A stretch of DNA of 64,000 bases from Streptomyces spectabilis (GTDB lineage Bacteria > Actinomycetota > Actinomycetes > Streptomycetales > Streptomycetaceae), in contig NZ_CP023690.1 of the NCBI RefSeq assembly GCF_008704795.1, forward strand, positions 7,264,501 through 7,328,500, written 5' to 3'. Each line of letters opens with the position of its first letter. The first letter of the stretch is position 1. The position numbers and the translations under genes were made by a program. Below the pieces are notes generated by a model. That model made no database searches and had not been told where the DNA came from. It saw nothing but the letters and a program-made list of their open reading frames with translations. Below, in pieces: positions 52,607 through 61,022 of this stretch.

Positions 52607-53113
52607 GTGCCGAGGGGTGCGACCCGGGCCGGGCGGCGTGGACGCGAGGAGGCGGAGGCCGTGGCCGACCGGGGTGACGCGATCGAGATCATCCAGCGGG
52701 AGATGACGGTGTTCGCGCGGCGTGCGCGCGCCACCGCCGCCCGGATGCATCCCGAGCTCTCGCTCGTCTCCTTCACGCTCCTCAGTCATCTTGAGGACCA
52801 GGGGGGCTGTCGCGCCACGGATCTCGCCGCGCACTACACCCTGGACAAGTCGACGATCAGCAGACAGGTGGCGGCCCTGGAGAAGGCGGGCCTGGTGGAG
52901 CGCCGCCAGGATCCGGCCGACCACCGCGTACAGGTCCTGCATCTGACCGAGCGGGGGGTGGGGGTGCTCGCGCAGGTCACGGACAGTCGCCGGATCGCCT
53001 TCCATGAGCGGCTCGCGGGCTGGAGCGGTCCGGACCTGGAGCGCTTCGCGGAGTATCTGCTGCGGTACAACGCGGGCGCGGAGGGCGGTCCCGGCGAAGG
53101 GGGCGCCGGGTAG
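52607..53113 (+). CDS. MarR-family transcriptional regulator
   Basis: About 168 residues. The winged helix has TDLAAHYTLDKSTISRQVAALE as recognition helix and a wing VERRQDPADHRVQVL. The frame opens at 52562, but that would place an operator inside the gene; the GTG at 52607 with GGGAGGG about 11 bp upstream is preferred. It should repress its own gene and the divergent membrane protein. It may also affect the downstream glycosyltransferase, 93 bp away, though that gene has a different operator. Confidence 0.85.
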   Translation: MPRGATRAGRRGREEAEAVADRGDAIEIIQREMTVFARRARATAARMHPELSLVSFTLLSHLEDQGGCRATDLAAHYTLDKSTISRQVAALEKAGLVERRQDPADHRVQVLHLTERGVGVLAQVTDSRRIAFHERLAGWSGPDLERFAEYLLRYNAGAEGGPGEGGAG

Positions 53114-53170
53114 CCCCGGGCGGGACGGTCCGCCGTCGGTGCCCGCGCGGAAGGGCGGGGCCGGAAACTC

Positions 53171-53207
53171 TTGCACGAGACGTCTCGTCTCGCTTATGGT
53201 CGGCGCA
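53171..53207 (+). promoter_or_regulatory. Promoter with internal palindrome, probable leaderless start
   Basis: TTGCAC (53171-53176) and TATGGT (53195-53200) are 18 bp apart. A 7-bp step from the -10 box puts the transcription start at the ATG (53207), and there is no Shine-Dalgarno. The perfect 14-bp palindrome ACGAGACGTCTCGT (53175-53188) fills the spacer, so a bound TetR-type repressor would block RNA polymerase. Confidence 0.6.
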
Positions 53208-54448
53208 TGACCACACGCAAGCGTGCCCACATCGCCATGTTCTCCATCGCCGCCCATGGGCACGTGAACCCGAGTCTCGAAGTGATCCGGGAGCTCGTCG
53301 CCCGCGGCCACCGCGTCACGTACGCGATCCCGCACGCCTTCGAGGAGAAGGTCGCCGAGACCGGCGCCGAGCCCGTGCTCTACCGCACCACGCTGCCCGG
53401 CCCCGACGACGACCCGTCGGCCTGGGGCGACACCCTGCTCGACAACGTGGAGCCGTTCCTGGCCGACGCCGTCCACGCCCTGCCGCAGCTCGCGGCGGCG
53501 TACGAGGGCGACGAGCCGGACCTGGTCCTGCACGACATCACCTCGTACCCGGCCCGGGTCCTCGCCCGCCGCTGGGGCGTGCCCGAGGTCTCGCTCTCGC
53601 CGAACCTGGTGGCCTGGGAGGGGTACGAGGAGGAGGTCGCCGAGCCCATGTGGGCGGAGCCCAGGCGGACCGAGCGCGGCCGTGCGTACTACGAGCGGTT
53701 CGAGAACTGGCTGACGGAGAACGGGGTCACCGAGCACCCCGACCCCTTCGTCGGCCGCCCGCCCCGCTCGCTCGTCCTGATCCCCAAGGCGCTCCAGCCG
53801 CACGCCGACCGGGTCGACGAGGGCGTGCACACCTTCGTCGGCGCCTGTCAGGGCGACCGGGCGGCGCAGGGCGACTGGGAGCGCCCGGCGTACGCGGAGA
53901 AGGTGCTCCTCGTCTCGCTCGGCTCGTCCTTCACCAAGCAGCCGGACTTCTACCGCGAGTGCGTCAAGGCCTTCGGCGACCTGCCGGGGTGGCACGTGGT
54001 GCTCCAGGTGGGCCGGCACGTCGAGGCGGGCGAACTCGGTGACCTACCGGGGAACATCGAGGTGCGCTCCTGGGTGCCGCAGCTCGCGGTCCTGCGGAAG
54101 GCCGACGCGTTCATCACGCACGCGGGTGCGGGCGGCAGCCAGGAGGGCCTCGCGACCGGCACGCCGATGGTCGCCGTGCCGCAGGCCGTCGACCAGTTCG
54201 GCAACGCCGACATGCTCCAGGCCCTCGGCGTCGCCCGCCACGTGCCGAGGGAGGAGGCCGACGCGCGGACGCTGCGCGAGGCGGTGCTCGCGCTCGTCGA
54301 CGACCCGGAGGTGGCGCGCAGGCTGAGCGAGGTGCGCGCCGGGATGGCGGGGGAGGGCGGCACGAAGAGGGCGGCCGACCTCATCGAGGAGGAGATCGTG
54401 CGCGGTCGGCGTGACGGCGGCGTGAAGAGGCGAGGTACGGGCGCGTGA
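53207..54448 (+). CDS. Macrolide glycosyltransferase, OleD/Mgt-like
   Basis: A 413-residue GT1 enzyme with a GT-B fold. The N-terminal acceptor domain has the catalytic His17 in AAHGHVNP and the helper Asp in LHDITSYPA; the C-terminal UDP-sugar domain has [17 protein letters not shown] and QFGNADM. It is close throughout to OleD of S. antibioticus, which inactivates macrolides with UDP-glucose. It has no nearby macrolide synthase, so it is probably a resistance enzyme. Expression is likely repressed by a factor binding the promoter palindrome. Confidence 0.93.
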   Translation: MTTRKRAHIAMFSIAAHGHVNPSLEVIRELVARGHRVTYAIPHAFEEKVAETGAEPVLYRTTLPGPDDDPSAWGDTLLDNVEPFLADAVHALPQLAAAYEGDEPDLVLHDITSYPARVLARRWGVPEVSLSPNLVAWEGYEEEVAEPMWAEPRRTERGRAYYERFENWLTENGVTEHPDPFVGRPPRSLVLIPKALQPHADRVDEGVHTFVGACQGDRAAQGDWERPAYAEKVLLVSLGSSFTKQPDFYRECVKAFGDLPGWHVVLQVGRHVEAGELGDLPGNIEVRSWVPQLAVLRKADAFITHAGAGGSQEGLATGTPMVAVPQAVDQFGNADMLQALGVARHVPREEADARTLREAVLALVDDPEVARRLSEVRAGMAGEGGTKRAADLIEEEIVRGRRDGGVKRRGTGA

Positions 54449-54530
54449 CCGTTTGGTGGTGCTTCAGGGCCGGTTGGCCGGGATTGGGACTTGGTGCGGG
54501 ATGGTCCGACACGGCGTGACATAACGCTCT

Positions 54531-54579
54531 GTCAGGCCATTGGGTAACGGTCGGGTCATTCGGTAACGCTCGGATAACG
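54531..54579. repeat. Tandem 19-bp repeat upstream of phosphatidyltransferase gene
   Basis: Two head-to-tail copies, 54531-54549 and 54550-54568, match at 16 of 19 positions and end in GTAACG. Further RTAACG half-sites occur at 54521 and 54574. The array lies 80-115 bp upstream of the predicted promoter of the next gene, so an activator or repressor could bind cooperatively. Confidence 0.5.
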
Positions 54580-54659
54580 TGCGTGCGTCCTGAGAAGTCC
54601 ATGGACCCGACCCACTGGTTCGACCCATACCCCCGGCCAAAGGTTGCATGGGCCACTTC

Positions 54660-54689
54660 TTGTTCCTTGGGGCAACGGCTTCCTAGCGT
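54660..54689 (+). promoter_or_regulatory. Sigma-70-type promoter of phosphatidyltransferase gene
   Basis: TTGTTC (54660-54665) and TAGCGT (54684-54689) are 18 bp apart, about 37 bp before the ATG. This is a good match to HrdB-type promoters. Confidence 0.55.
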
Positions 54690-54725
54690 GAGGTGAACTT
54701 CATTCGAACGCCAGGAAGTTGACCC

Positions 54726-55790
54726 ATGTCACAACAGTCCCTGCGACGAGACACGGCCGCGCGACGGGAGCCACGGGAGATACCGCCCCTCGCCGAGGTG
54801 CGCCGCATCACCGAGAAGAAGCGCGACGCCTGGTGGACCGTGCTGCTCGTCGACCCCGTCGCCACGCCGCTCGTCCGCCAGACCGCGCTGCGCACCCGGA
54901 TCACGCCGAACCAGATCACCTGGGGCGCGTTCCTGCTCGGGCTCGGCTCCGCGGTGTGTTTCGCCTTCGGCGACTGGCGGTGGCTGTGTCTCGGCGCCGT
55001 GATCTACCACCTGAGCTTCATCATGGACTGCATGGACGGCAAGGTCGCGCGGCTGACCGGCCAGGGCTCGGTCTTCGGCGCGTGGCTCGACTTCGTCTTC
55101 GACCGGATCCGCGTGATGGTGTGCGGGGTCGCCCTGATGGGCGGCCAGTACGAGCGCACCGGGGACGTCACCTATGTGTGGCTCGCGCTCGCGGTGGTCG
55201 GGCTCGACACGCTGCGGTACATCAACTCCCTTGAGATCTTCAAGGTCCGCTACACCATGCGCAAGCAGATCAAGGCGCGGGTGCGGGCCGCGCGGCGGGC
55301 CGAGAACCAGGCCGAGCTCGCGTTCATGGAGGACCTGCTGCGGGAGAACCCCGAGGCGGACATCGAGCGGGACCAGGCCGCCGCCTCCGCGGCGCCCGGG
55401 GAGCCGGACGCGCCGGTGGGCCGGGCGGCCGCGGCGGTGGAGCCGGACGCGTCCGCGGGCCCCGGCGCGCCCGCGGGCGTTCCGCGCTCCCGGCAGGTCA
55501 TCGACCTCCACCAGGAGTTCCGGGGCCGGTTCCCCGCCTATCTGCGGGCGCGGTCCTTCCTGCTGCGGCACCGCATCCGTACGCACCTCGTGAGCGGCGT
55601 CGAGTTCCAGATGGGCGTCTTCATCCTCGGCCCGCTCTTCGACGCCGTGATCCCGGCGACCATCGTCTCCGGCGCGCTGCTGCTCGTCTTCGAACTCGCC
55701 ATCATCTACAAGCTGCTCCTCTCGACGCGGGACTTCACGCGCACGATCGACTCCTTCGAGCAGCCGGTCACCACCACCGCGGCGGCCTAG
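54726..55790 (+). CDS. CDP-alcohol phosphatidyltransferase
   Basis: A 354-residue integral membrane enzyme of phospholipid synthesis. The catalytic signature D-x2-DG-x2-AR-x8-G-x3-D-x3-D is complete, starting at DCMDGKVARLTG and ending in FVFDR. A low-complexity Ala/Pro/Glu stretch (about 215-250) sits in a cytoplasmic loop between membrane segments and is unusual for the family, which averages about 200 residues. The C-terminal third adds two helices (about 295-345). The alcohol acceptor cannot be assigned. Confidence 0.88.
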   Translation: MSQQSLRRDTAARREPREIPPLAEVRRITEKKRDAWWTVLLVDPVATPLVRQTALRTRITPNQITWGAFLLGLGSAVCFAFGDWRWLCLGAVIYHLSFIMDCMDGKVARLTGQGSVFGAWLDFVFDRIRVMVCGVALMGGQYERTGDVTYVWLALAVVGLDTLRYINSLEIFKVRYTMRKQIKARVRAARRAENQAELAFMEDLLRENPEADIERDQAAASAAPGEPDAPVGRAAAAVEPDASAGPGAPAGVPRSRQVIDLHQEFRGRFPAYLRARSFLLRHRIRTHLVSGVEFQMGVFILGPLFDAVIPATIVSGALLLVFELAIIYKLLLSTRDFTRTIDSFEQPVTTTAAA

Positions 55791-55842
55791 CGTCTCCGCC
55801 TCCCCTCCTCCACTCGGAACGGGGGGTGGAGGAGGGGAGACG
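55791..55842 (+). terminator. Terminator after phosphatidyltransferase gene
   Basis: CCCCTCCTCCAC (55802-55813) pairs with GTGGAGGAGGGG (55826-55837) around a 12-nt loop, and CGTCT at 55791-55795 can extend it. It starts directly after the stop codon. Confidence 0.7.
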
Positions 55843-56076
55843 GAGGGGGATAGGGGCAGCGGTGCCCGAAGTGTCATGGGCGGGGCGTTTTGTTATTACA
55901 GAACCTTGTTGAACAAGTCACAGCTGTATGAAGCTATTGATCTGCGCGCGTCATTCAGACAGGGTTTCGTCCCAACGCCCGGAGATCTTCAGTTCTTTCG
56001 GAGCGCCCCGGGCGCCGCAGTGAATGTTTGACAACCCCACATCCCCCCACAACACCCCACGAGGAGACGCCTCTTC
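55843..56076 (+). promoter_or_regulatory. AT-rich upstream region of protease gene with palindrome
   Basis: Among the most AT-rich stretches in the window. CTTGTTGAACAAG (55905-55917) is a perfect 13-bp palindrome. GAGGAG lies 9 bp before the protease ATG. No -35/-10 pair was assigned with confidence. Confidence 0.5.
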
Positions 56077-57285
56077 ATGGCAGCTCACAAGCGCGCTCGC
56101 ACGATGAAGCTCACCGCAGGGATAGCCACCGCCGCCACCGCGGTGGGCGTGACCGTCTTCGCCGGTACGTTCGCCGGCGCCTCGACCCCCACCGAGGGCA
56201 AGGTCTACGGCACCGACGCCAAGGGCGCCGTGGCCGGCAGCTACATCGTGCTGCTCGACGAGAAGGCCAGCAACGACGCCAAGGCCGACCTCGCCGAGGA
56301 GTACGGCGGCGACCTCAGCCGCACCTACTCCTCGGCCGTCAACGGTTTCTCCGCCAAGGGCCTGACCGAGACCGAGGCCAAGCGCCTCGCGGCCGACCCG
56401 GCCGTCGGCAAGGTCGTCCAGAACAAGAAGTTCTCCATCAAGGGCACCCAGGACAACCCGCCGTCGTGGGGCCTGGACCGGGTCGACCAGGCCGACACGG
56501 CGGGCGACAAGAAGTACACGTACCCGGACAAGGCCGGTGAGGGCGCGACCGCCTACGTCATCGACACCGGCGTCCGCGTCAGCCACAAGGACTTCGGCGG
56601 CCGCGCCGTCTCCGGCTTCGACGCGGTCGACAACGACGACAACGCGGACGACGGCAACGGCCACGGCACCCACGTCGCGGGCACCATCGCGGGCGAGGCG
56701 CACGGCATCGCCAAGAAGGCGAAGATCGTCGCGGTGCGCGTCCTGGACGACCAGGGCTCCGGCACCACCGAGCAGGTCGTCGCGGGCATCGACTGGGTCA
56801 CCAAGAACCACAAGGGCCCCTCGGTCGCCAACATGAGCCTCGGCGGCGGCGCCGACGAGGCCCTGGACGAGGCCGTCCGCAAGTCCATCGCCTCCGGCGT
56901 CACCTTCGCGGTGGCCGCGGGCAACGAGTCGAGCGACGCGGGCCAGGGCTCCCCGTCCCGCGTCAAGGAGGCCATCACGGTCGCCTCCTCCACGAAGGAC
57001 GACCAGCAGTCGGACTTCTCCAACTTCGGCTCCGTCGTGGACATCTACGCCCCGGGCTCGGACATCACGTCCGCCTGGAACACCGGTGACGACGCCACCA
57101 AGACGATCTCCGGTACGTCCATGGCGACCCCGCACGTGGTCGGCGCCGCCGCCCTGTACGTGGCCGCGCACCCGGACGCCGAGCCCGCGGACGTCGCCAA
57201 GGCGCTGACCGACGGCGCGACCCCGGACAAGATCTCCAACCCGAGCGAGGGCACGCCCAACAAGCTCCTGAAGATCGTCGAGTAG
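56077..57285 (+). CDS. Secreted subtilisin-like serine protease (S8)
   Basis: A 402-residue preproprotease. Signal peptide about 1-36, inhibitor-I9 propeptide about 50-125 (SYIVLLDEKAS), catalytic domain from about 130. The triad is Asp in YVIDTGV, His in GHGTHVAG and Ser in GTSMATPHV. It has no C-terminal binding module. Such proteases degrade protein outside the cell and are usually development-regulated in Streptomyces. GAGGAG precedes the ATG. Confidence 0.95.
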   Translation: MAAHKRARTMKLTAGIATAATAVGVTVFAGTFAGASTPTEGKVYGTDAKGAVAGSYIVLLDEKASNDAKADLAEEYGGDLSRTYSSAVNGFSAKGLTETEAKRLAADPAVGKVVQNKKFSIKGTQDNPPSWGLDRVDQADTAGDKKYTYPDKAGEGATAYVIDTGVRVSHKDFGGRAVSGFDAVDNDDNADDGNGHGTHVAGTIAGEAHGIAKKAKIVAVRVLDDQGSGTTEQVVAGIDWVTKNHKGPSVANMSLGGGADEALDEAVRKSIASGVTFAVAAGNESSDAGQGSPSRVKEAITVASSTKDDQQSDFSNFGSVVDIYAPGSDITSAWNTGDDATKTISGTSMATPHVVGAAALYVAAHPDAEPADVAKALTDGATPDKISNPSEGTPNKLLKIVE

Positions 57286-57293
57286 TTCCCCGA

Positions 57294-57329
57294 GGCCGCC
57301 GCGCCGCCCGCGGGGGCGGCGCGGCGGCC
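57294..57329 (+). terminator. Terminator after protease gene
   Basis: A perfect 15-bp stem (57294-57308 with 57315-57329) around a 6-nt loop, 9 bp after the stop codon. Confidence 0.8.
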
Positions 57330-57394
57330 CTCTTCGGACCGGCGGCCGTCGTGCCCACCCCCACGGGGCGCGACGGCCGCCTTATCGTGTGCGC

Positions 57395-57961
57395 ATGGCG
57401 ACGAAGATCTACGCGGCGCTCCTTCGCGGCGTGAACGTGGGCGGCAGCAGGAAAGTGCCGATGGCCCGGCTGCGCGCGCTCCTCGAAGGGCTCGGGCTCA
57501 CCGGCGTGACGACGTACCTGCAGAGCGGGAACGTCGTGTTCGGAGCGGACCGCGGCGACGAGGACTCCCTCGCGGCCGAGCTCGCGACGGCCCTGGAGCA
57601 GGAGTTCGGCTTCGGCGTGGACCTCCTCGTGCGCGACCACGCGTATCTGCGGGCGGTGGCCGAGGCCTGCCCCTTCCCGGCCGCCGCACTCGAAGGCAGG
57701 CAGCTGCACGTCACGTACTTCTCGGGCCCCGTGGACGCCGCCCGCTTCGCCGCGCTCGACCAAGCGGGCTTCCTGCCGGAGGAGTTCCGGCTCGGCGACC
57801 GCGTCCTGTATCTGTACGCGCCCGACGGGCTCGGCCGCTCCAGGCTCGGGGAGGCCCTGGGGCGCCCCGCCCTCACCAAGGGCCTCATCGCCACCAGCCG
57901 CAACTGGAACACCGTCAGCAAGCTCGTGGAGCTGACCGAGACCCCCGGAGCCGGCCGATGA
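57395..57961 (+). CDS. DUF1697 protein
   Basis: A 188-residue cytosolic protein of the DUF1697 family: YAALLRGVNVGG at the start, YLQSGNVVF in the middle and TSRNWNTV near the end are its fixed landmarks. The function is unknown; structures show a ferredoxin-like fold. ATG 57395 was chosen. There is no Shine-Dalgarno, and TATCGT at 57383-57388 would place the transcript start at the ATG, so it may be leaderless. It overlaps the next gene by 4 bp (ATGA). Confidence 0.88.
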   Translation: MATKIYAALLRGVNVGGSRKVPMARLRALLEGLGLTGVTTYLQSGNVVFGADRGDEDSLAAELATALEQEFGFGVDLLVRDHAYLRAVAEACPFPAAALEGRQLHVTYFSGPVDAARFAALDQAGFLPEEFRLGDRVLYLYAPDGLGRSRLGEALGRPALTKGLIATSRNWNTVSKLVELTETPGAGR

Positions 57962-58344
57962 CCGACCGCTCGCCCGCCGTGGAGGCGGCCATCGAGAACG
58001 AGCTGCGGCTCCTCGACCCCGAGGTGCGGGCCTCGCCCGAGCTGTTCGGCGAGCTGCTCCACCCCGAGTTCACCGAGTTCGGCGCCTCGGGCGCGCGCTG
58101 GGACCGGGCGTCGATCGTACGGGTCCTCACCGCGAGCCCCGAGCCCGGCGGCCGCCCCGTCACGACGTCGCGCATGCGGGGCGTGGAGCTGGCCGCCGAC
58201 CTGGTGCACCTGACGTTCGACACCGACAGCAACGGCCGCCTGGTGCACCGCAGTTCGCTGTGGCGGCGCACGGGGCACGGCTGGCGCCTCTGGTTCCATC
58301 AGGGCACGCCGTTCACGCCCCCCGACGACGGAACCGGGGTGTGA
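57958..58344 (+). CDS. DUF4440/SnoaL-like protein
   Basis: A 128-residue NTF2-like fold: an N-terminal helix pair (ENELRLLDPEVRASPELFGELLHPEF), a strand FTEFGASG and a C-terminal HRSSLWRRTGHGWRLWFHQGT. The family holds small enzymes and binding proteins; the ligand is unknown. Translationally coupled to the DUF1697 gene. Confidence 0.82.
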   Translation: MTDRSPAVEAAIENELRLLDPEVRASPELFGELLHPEFTEFGASGARWDRASIVRVLTASPEPGGRPVTTSRMRGVELAADLVHLTFDTDSNGRLVHRSSLWRRTGHGWRLWFHQGTPFTPPDDGTGV

Positions 58345-58348
58345 CGCC

Positions 58349-59257
58349 TCACGCCGCCACCCGCGGCAGCGTGACGGTGCGGACGCCGCAGTAGGTCGTG
58401 TGCGAGACGACCTCGGCGGGCACCGCGAGCCGCGGATCGGCGAGGAGCCGCCGGGCGCCTTCGGGCCGGGCGGCGTCCGGCGCGTGCCCGGCCGCGGAGG
58501 TGACGGCGGCGACGGAGTCGAGCAGGGCGAGGTCCTCCTCGGTGACCTCCGCCTCGTCCTTCTCCATCAGGCCCCAGCCGTCCCACGGCAGCGGCTCCAC
58601 GCCGCCGAGCGCGGCGAGGTCGGCCACCACGTCGGCGCGGACGAGCCCGAGGCCCTTGATCTCGGGCACGGTGAACACGCCGAAGGTCTCCGGGTCCGCG
58701 CGCCCCTCGCGGCACGCCCGCCAGGCGTCCCCGGCGACCAGGAACGCGTCGCGCGGCACGTCCAGCGGGTCGAACGGGGTGTCGTGCAGGTCGCCGTACA
58801 CCTGCGCGTCGGCGAGGACCCAGCCGCGCCCCTCGCTCCAGTACTCCGTCACCCAGTGGTTGTCGTGGAACCCCGCCTGGAAGTACGTCCCGTAGCCGCC
58901 CCTGAGCCGTGCCGGGGTGCCGGTCTCGCGCAGGAGCGAGCACAGCAGCAGGGCGAAGTCCCGGCAGGTGGCCACGAACCGCTCCGCGGGCGCGCGCTCC
59001 TCGGTGAGCGGCGTGTCCCCGCGCTCGGCGAGGATGCGCAGGATCTCCGTGACGTACCGGGACTCGGCGTCCTCGCGCAGCCGCTCCACGGGCACCGCGT
59101 AGGCGAAGGTCTCCCGCTCCTCGCGGTGCAGCAGGACCCCGCGCACGAGGGCGGCGAGCGCCTCGGGCGCGCGGGGCAGCGGGTCCGGGCCGAGCAGGGC
59201 GTCCAGGAGGGGGCCGGGCGTGCTGTACGGGCTGTGGGTCAGGTAGTCGCTGTCCAT
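58349..59257 (-). CDS. Transglutaminase-like cysteine protein
   Basis: A 302-residue cytosolic protein. The transglutaminase-core triad is visible: Cys in VATCRDFALLL, His in DNHWVTEYW and Asp in LADAQVYG. The family includes peptidases and amidases as well as cross-linkers. It has no signal peptide. Convergent with the SnoaL-like gene with 4 bp between stops. Substrate unknown. Confidence 0.82.
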   Translation of the reverse strand: MDSDYLTHSPYSTPGPLLDALLGPDPLPRAPEALAALVRGVLLHREERETFAYAVPVERLREDAESRYVTEILRILAERGDTPLTEERAPAERFVATCRDFALLLCSLLRETGTPARLRGGYGTYFQAGFHDNHWVTEYWSEGRGWVLADAQVYGDLHDTPFDPLDVPRDAFLVAGDAWRACREGRADPETFGVFTVPEIKGLGLVRADVVADLAALGGVEPLPWDGWGLMEKDEAEVTEEDLALLDSVAAVTSAAGHAPDAARPEGARRLLADPRLAVPAEVVSHTTYCGVRTVTLPRVAA

Positions 59258-59301
59258 GGCCGCAAGCCTGGGGTCTGCCCCAGGGGCAAGGTCCAGCGGT
59301 G

Positions 59302-60114
59302 CTACCCGGCGGCGGGCAGGGCACCCCCGACCCCTGCCGGGAAGTGCCCCGCACGGGCGGGCGGGTAGGTGAAATCCGCCGCGAAGCGGCGGCACGAATC
59401 GAACCGTTCGAGCAGCACCCGGGCCACCAGCGGCGAATCCCCCAGCACGCCGCCGAGCACATCGGCGTCGGCGGCCCCCCGAGCGATCCGGTCGGGCAGG
59501 AACCCGGGAGCCAGTACGTAGGGAGCGACGGCCACCCGCCGCACCCCGGGCACACCCCGCAACGAGTGGACTGCCCCCTCGGTAGGGGGCAGTCCCGCGG
59601 AGGCGAACGCAGGCCGCACGGCGCACCAACCGGTACGCCGCCACTCCCGCGCGATGTCAGCGATCACTGCGATCGCCTCCGGGTCTGTGGAGCCGGCCGA
59701 GGCGAGGACCACCCCGGTCGTGGCCTTGTCGGCGGGGTCGAGCCCCGCCTCGTACAGCCGCTGTTCGAGCGCGGTGAGCAGCAGCGGCGAGGGGCCGAGC
59801 ACCCCTGCCTGCCGCACCCGCATCCCGGCCGGGGCCTCGCGGAGCACGGCGGGGACGTCGGCCTTCGCGTGGAAGGCGCGGGTCAGCAGGAGGGGCAGCG
59901 CGACCACGTCCCGTACGCCGTCGGCGGCCAGGGACCGCAGCGCGTCCCCCGCGGCCGGGGCGTCGAAGTCCAGGAAGCCGACCTCCACCCGCAGTCCGGG
60001 GCGCAGCGTCCGCACGCGGCGCACCAGGGCGCGCACCGTCGCGGCGTGCCGCGGGTCGCGGCTGCCGTGGGCGATGACCAGCAGGGCGGGGGAGGCGGGC
60101 GGGCGCGTCGTCAT
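59302..60114 (-). CDS. Sirohydrochlorin chelatase/CbiX-like protein
   Basis: A 270-residue protein with two CbiX-type halves. The N-terminal active-site motif LLVIAHGSRDPR holds the metal-binding His and the AFHAKADVP segment a second His. It probably inserts Fe into sirohydrochlorin for sulfite-reductase sirohaem, given its place at the end of the sulfur unit. The ATG overlaps the permease stop by one base (TGATG). Confidence 0.88.
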   Translation of the reverse strand: MTTRPPASPALLVIAHGSRDPRHAATVRALVRRVRTLRPGLRVEVGFLDFDAPAAGDALRSLAADGVRDVVALPLLLTRAFHAKADVPAVLREAPAGMRVRQAGVLGPSPLLLTALEQRLYEAGLDPADKATTGVVLASAGSTDPEAIAVIADIAREWRRTGWCAVRPAFASAGLPPTEGAVHSLRGVPGVRRVAVAPYVLAPGFLPDRIARGAADADVLGGVLGDSPLVARVLLERFDSCRRFAADFTYPPARAGHFPAGVGGALPAAG

Positions 60115-61022
60115 CACTTCACCAACAGGCCGCGGCTGCGCAGCACCCAGCGCTCGAGGGGGCTGAAGATCAGCAGGTCGATGGCGATGCCGACGATCAG
60201 GATCAGCAGGATGGCGAGGAAGACCTGCGACATGCTGCTGTTGGTGCGGCCCGCCTCCAGGAGCTGGCCGAGTCCCATCCCGAGGTCCGGCGACTGCGCG
60301 ATGATCTCGGCGGCCATCAGCGACCGCCAGGAGAACGCCCAGCCCTGCTTCAGTCCCGCCAGATACCCGGGCAGGGCGGCGGGCATGACGATGTGCCAGG
60401 TGCCGCGGAGCCCGGTGGCGCCGAGCGTGCGGCCCGCCCGCAGGAACAGCGGCGGCACCTGGTCCACGCCCGCGACCAGGCCGTTGGCGATCGACGGCAC
60501 CGCGCCGAGCAGGATCACCGCGTACATCATCTTGTCGTTGAGGCCGAGCCAGATCACCGCCGGGGGCACCCACGCCACCGACGGCAGGGACTGCAGGCCC
60601 GAGAGGACCGGGCCGATGGCCGCCCGCACGAAGCGGACGCGGGCCACGAGCAGACCGAGCGGCGTGCCGATGGCCAGGGCCATCAGGAAGCCGAGCATGC
60701 CGCGCGAGACGGACGTCCAGATGTAGTCGAGCAGCGTGCCCTGCCGCCAGGCGATCTCGATCTCGTGCCAGACCGCGTCGGGGGCGGGCAGCTTGTAGCT
60801 GTCGGTCACCTTCGCCCAGACGAGGATCTGCCAGACGAGGAGGACGAGCAGGACCGCCGTCAGCGGCGGCAGGACCTTCTGGAGAAGCGTCTCGCGCAGC
60901 GGGGTGCGCCGTGTCTGCACGGTGTCCAGGGCGTCCAGGCCGGCCTCCAGACCGGCCAGGTCGTGGGTGTCCCGCTCGGCGCCCTCGCGTGGAGCGGGGG
61001 TCGTCGTCTCAGTGCTGCCCAT
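60114..61022 (-). CDS. Sulfonate/taurine-type ABC permease
   Basis: A 302-residue permease with six helices and the EAA-like loop AGRTLGATGLRGTWHIVMPAALP. It matches SsuC/TauC. The ATG at 61022 has GGGGAG 10 bp upstream, and overlaps the ATPase stop by 14 bp. With the ATPase and binding protein it imports an organosulfur compound; sulfonate versus taurine is not resolved. Confidence 0.9.
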   Translation of the reverse strand: MGSTETTTPAPREGAERDTHDLAGLEAGLDALDTVQTRRTPLRETLLQKVLPPLTAVLLVLLVWQILVWAKVTDSYKLPAPDAVWHEIEIAWRQGTLLDYIWTSVSRGMLGFLMALAIGTPLGLLVARVRFVRAAIGPVLSGLQSLPSVAWVPPAVIWLGLNDKMMYAVILLGAVPSIANGLVAGVDQVPPLFLRAGRTLGATGLRGTWHIVMPAALPGYLAGLKQGWAFSWRSLMAAEIIAQSPDLGMGLGQLLEAGRTNSSMSQVFLAILLILIVGIAIDLLIFSPLERWVLRSRGLLVK

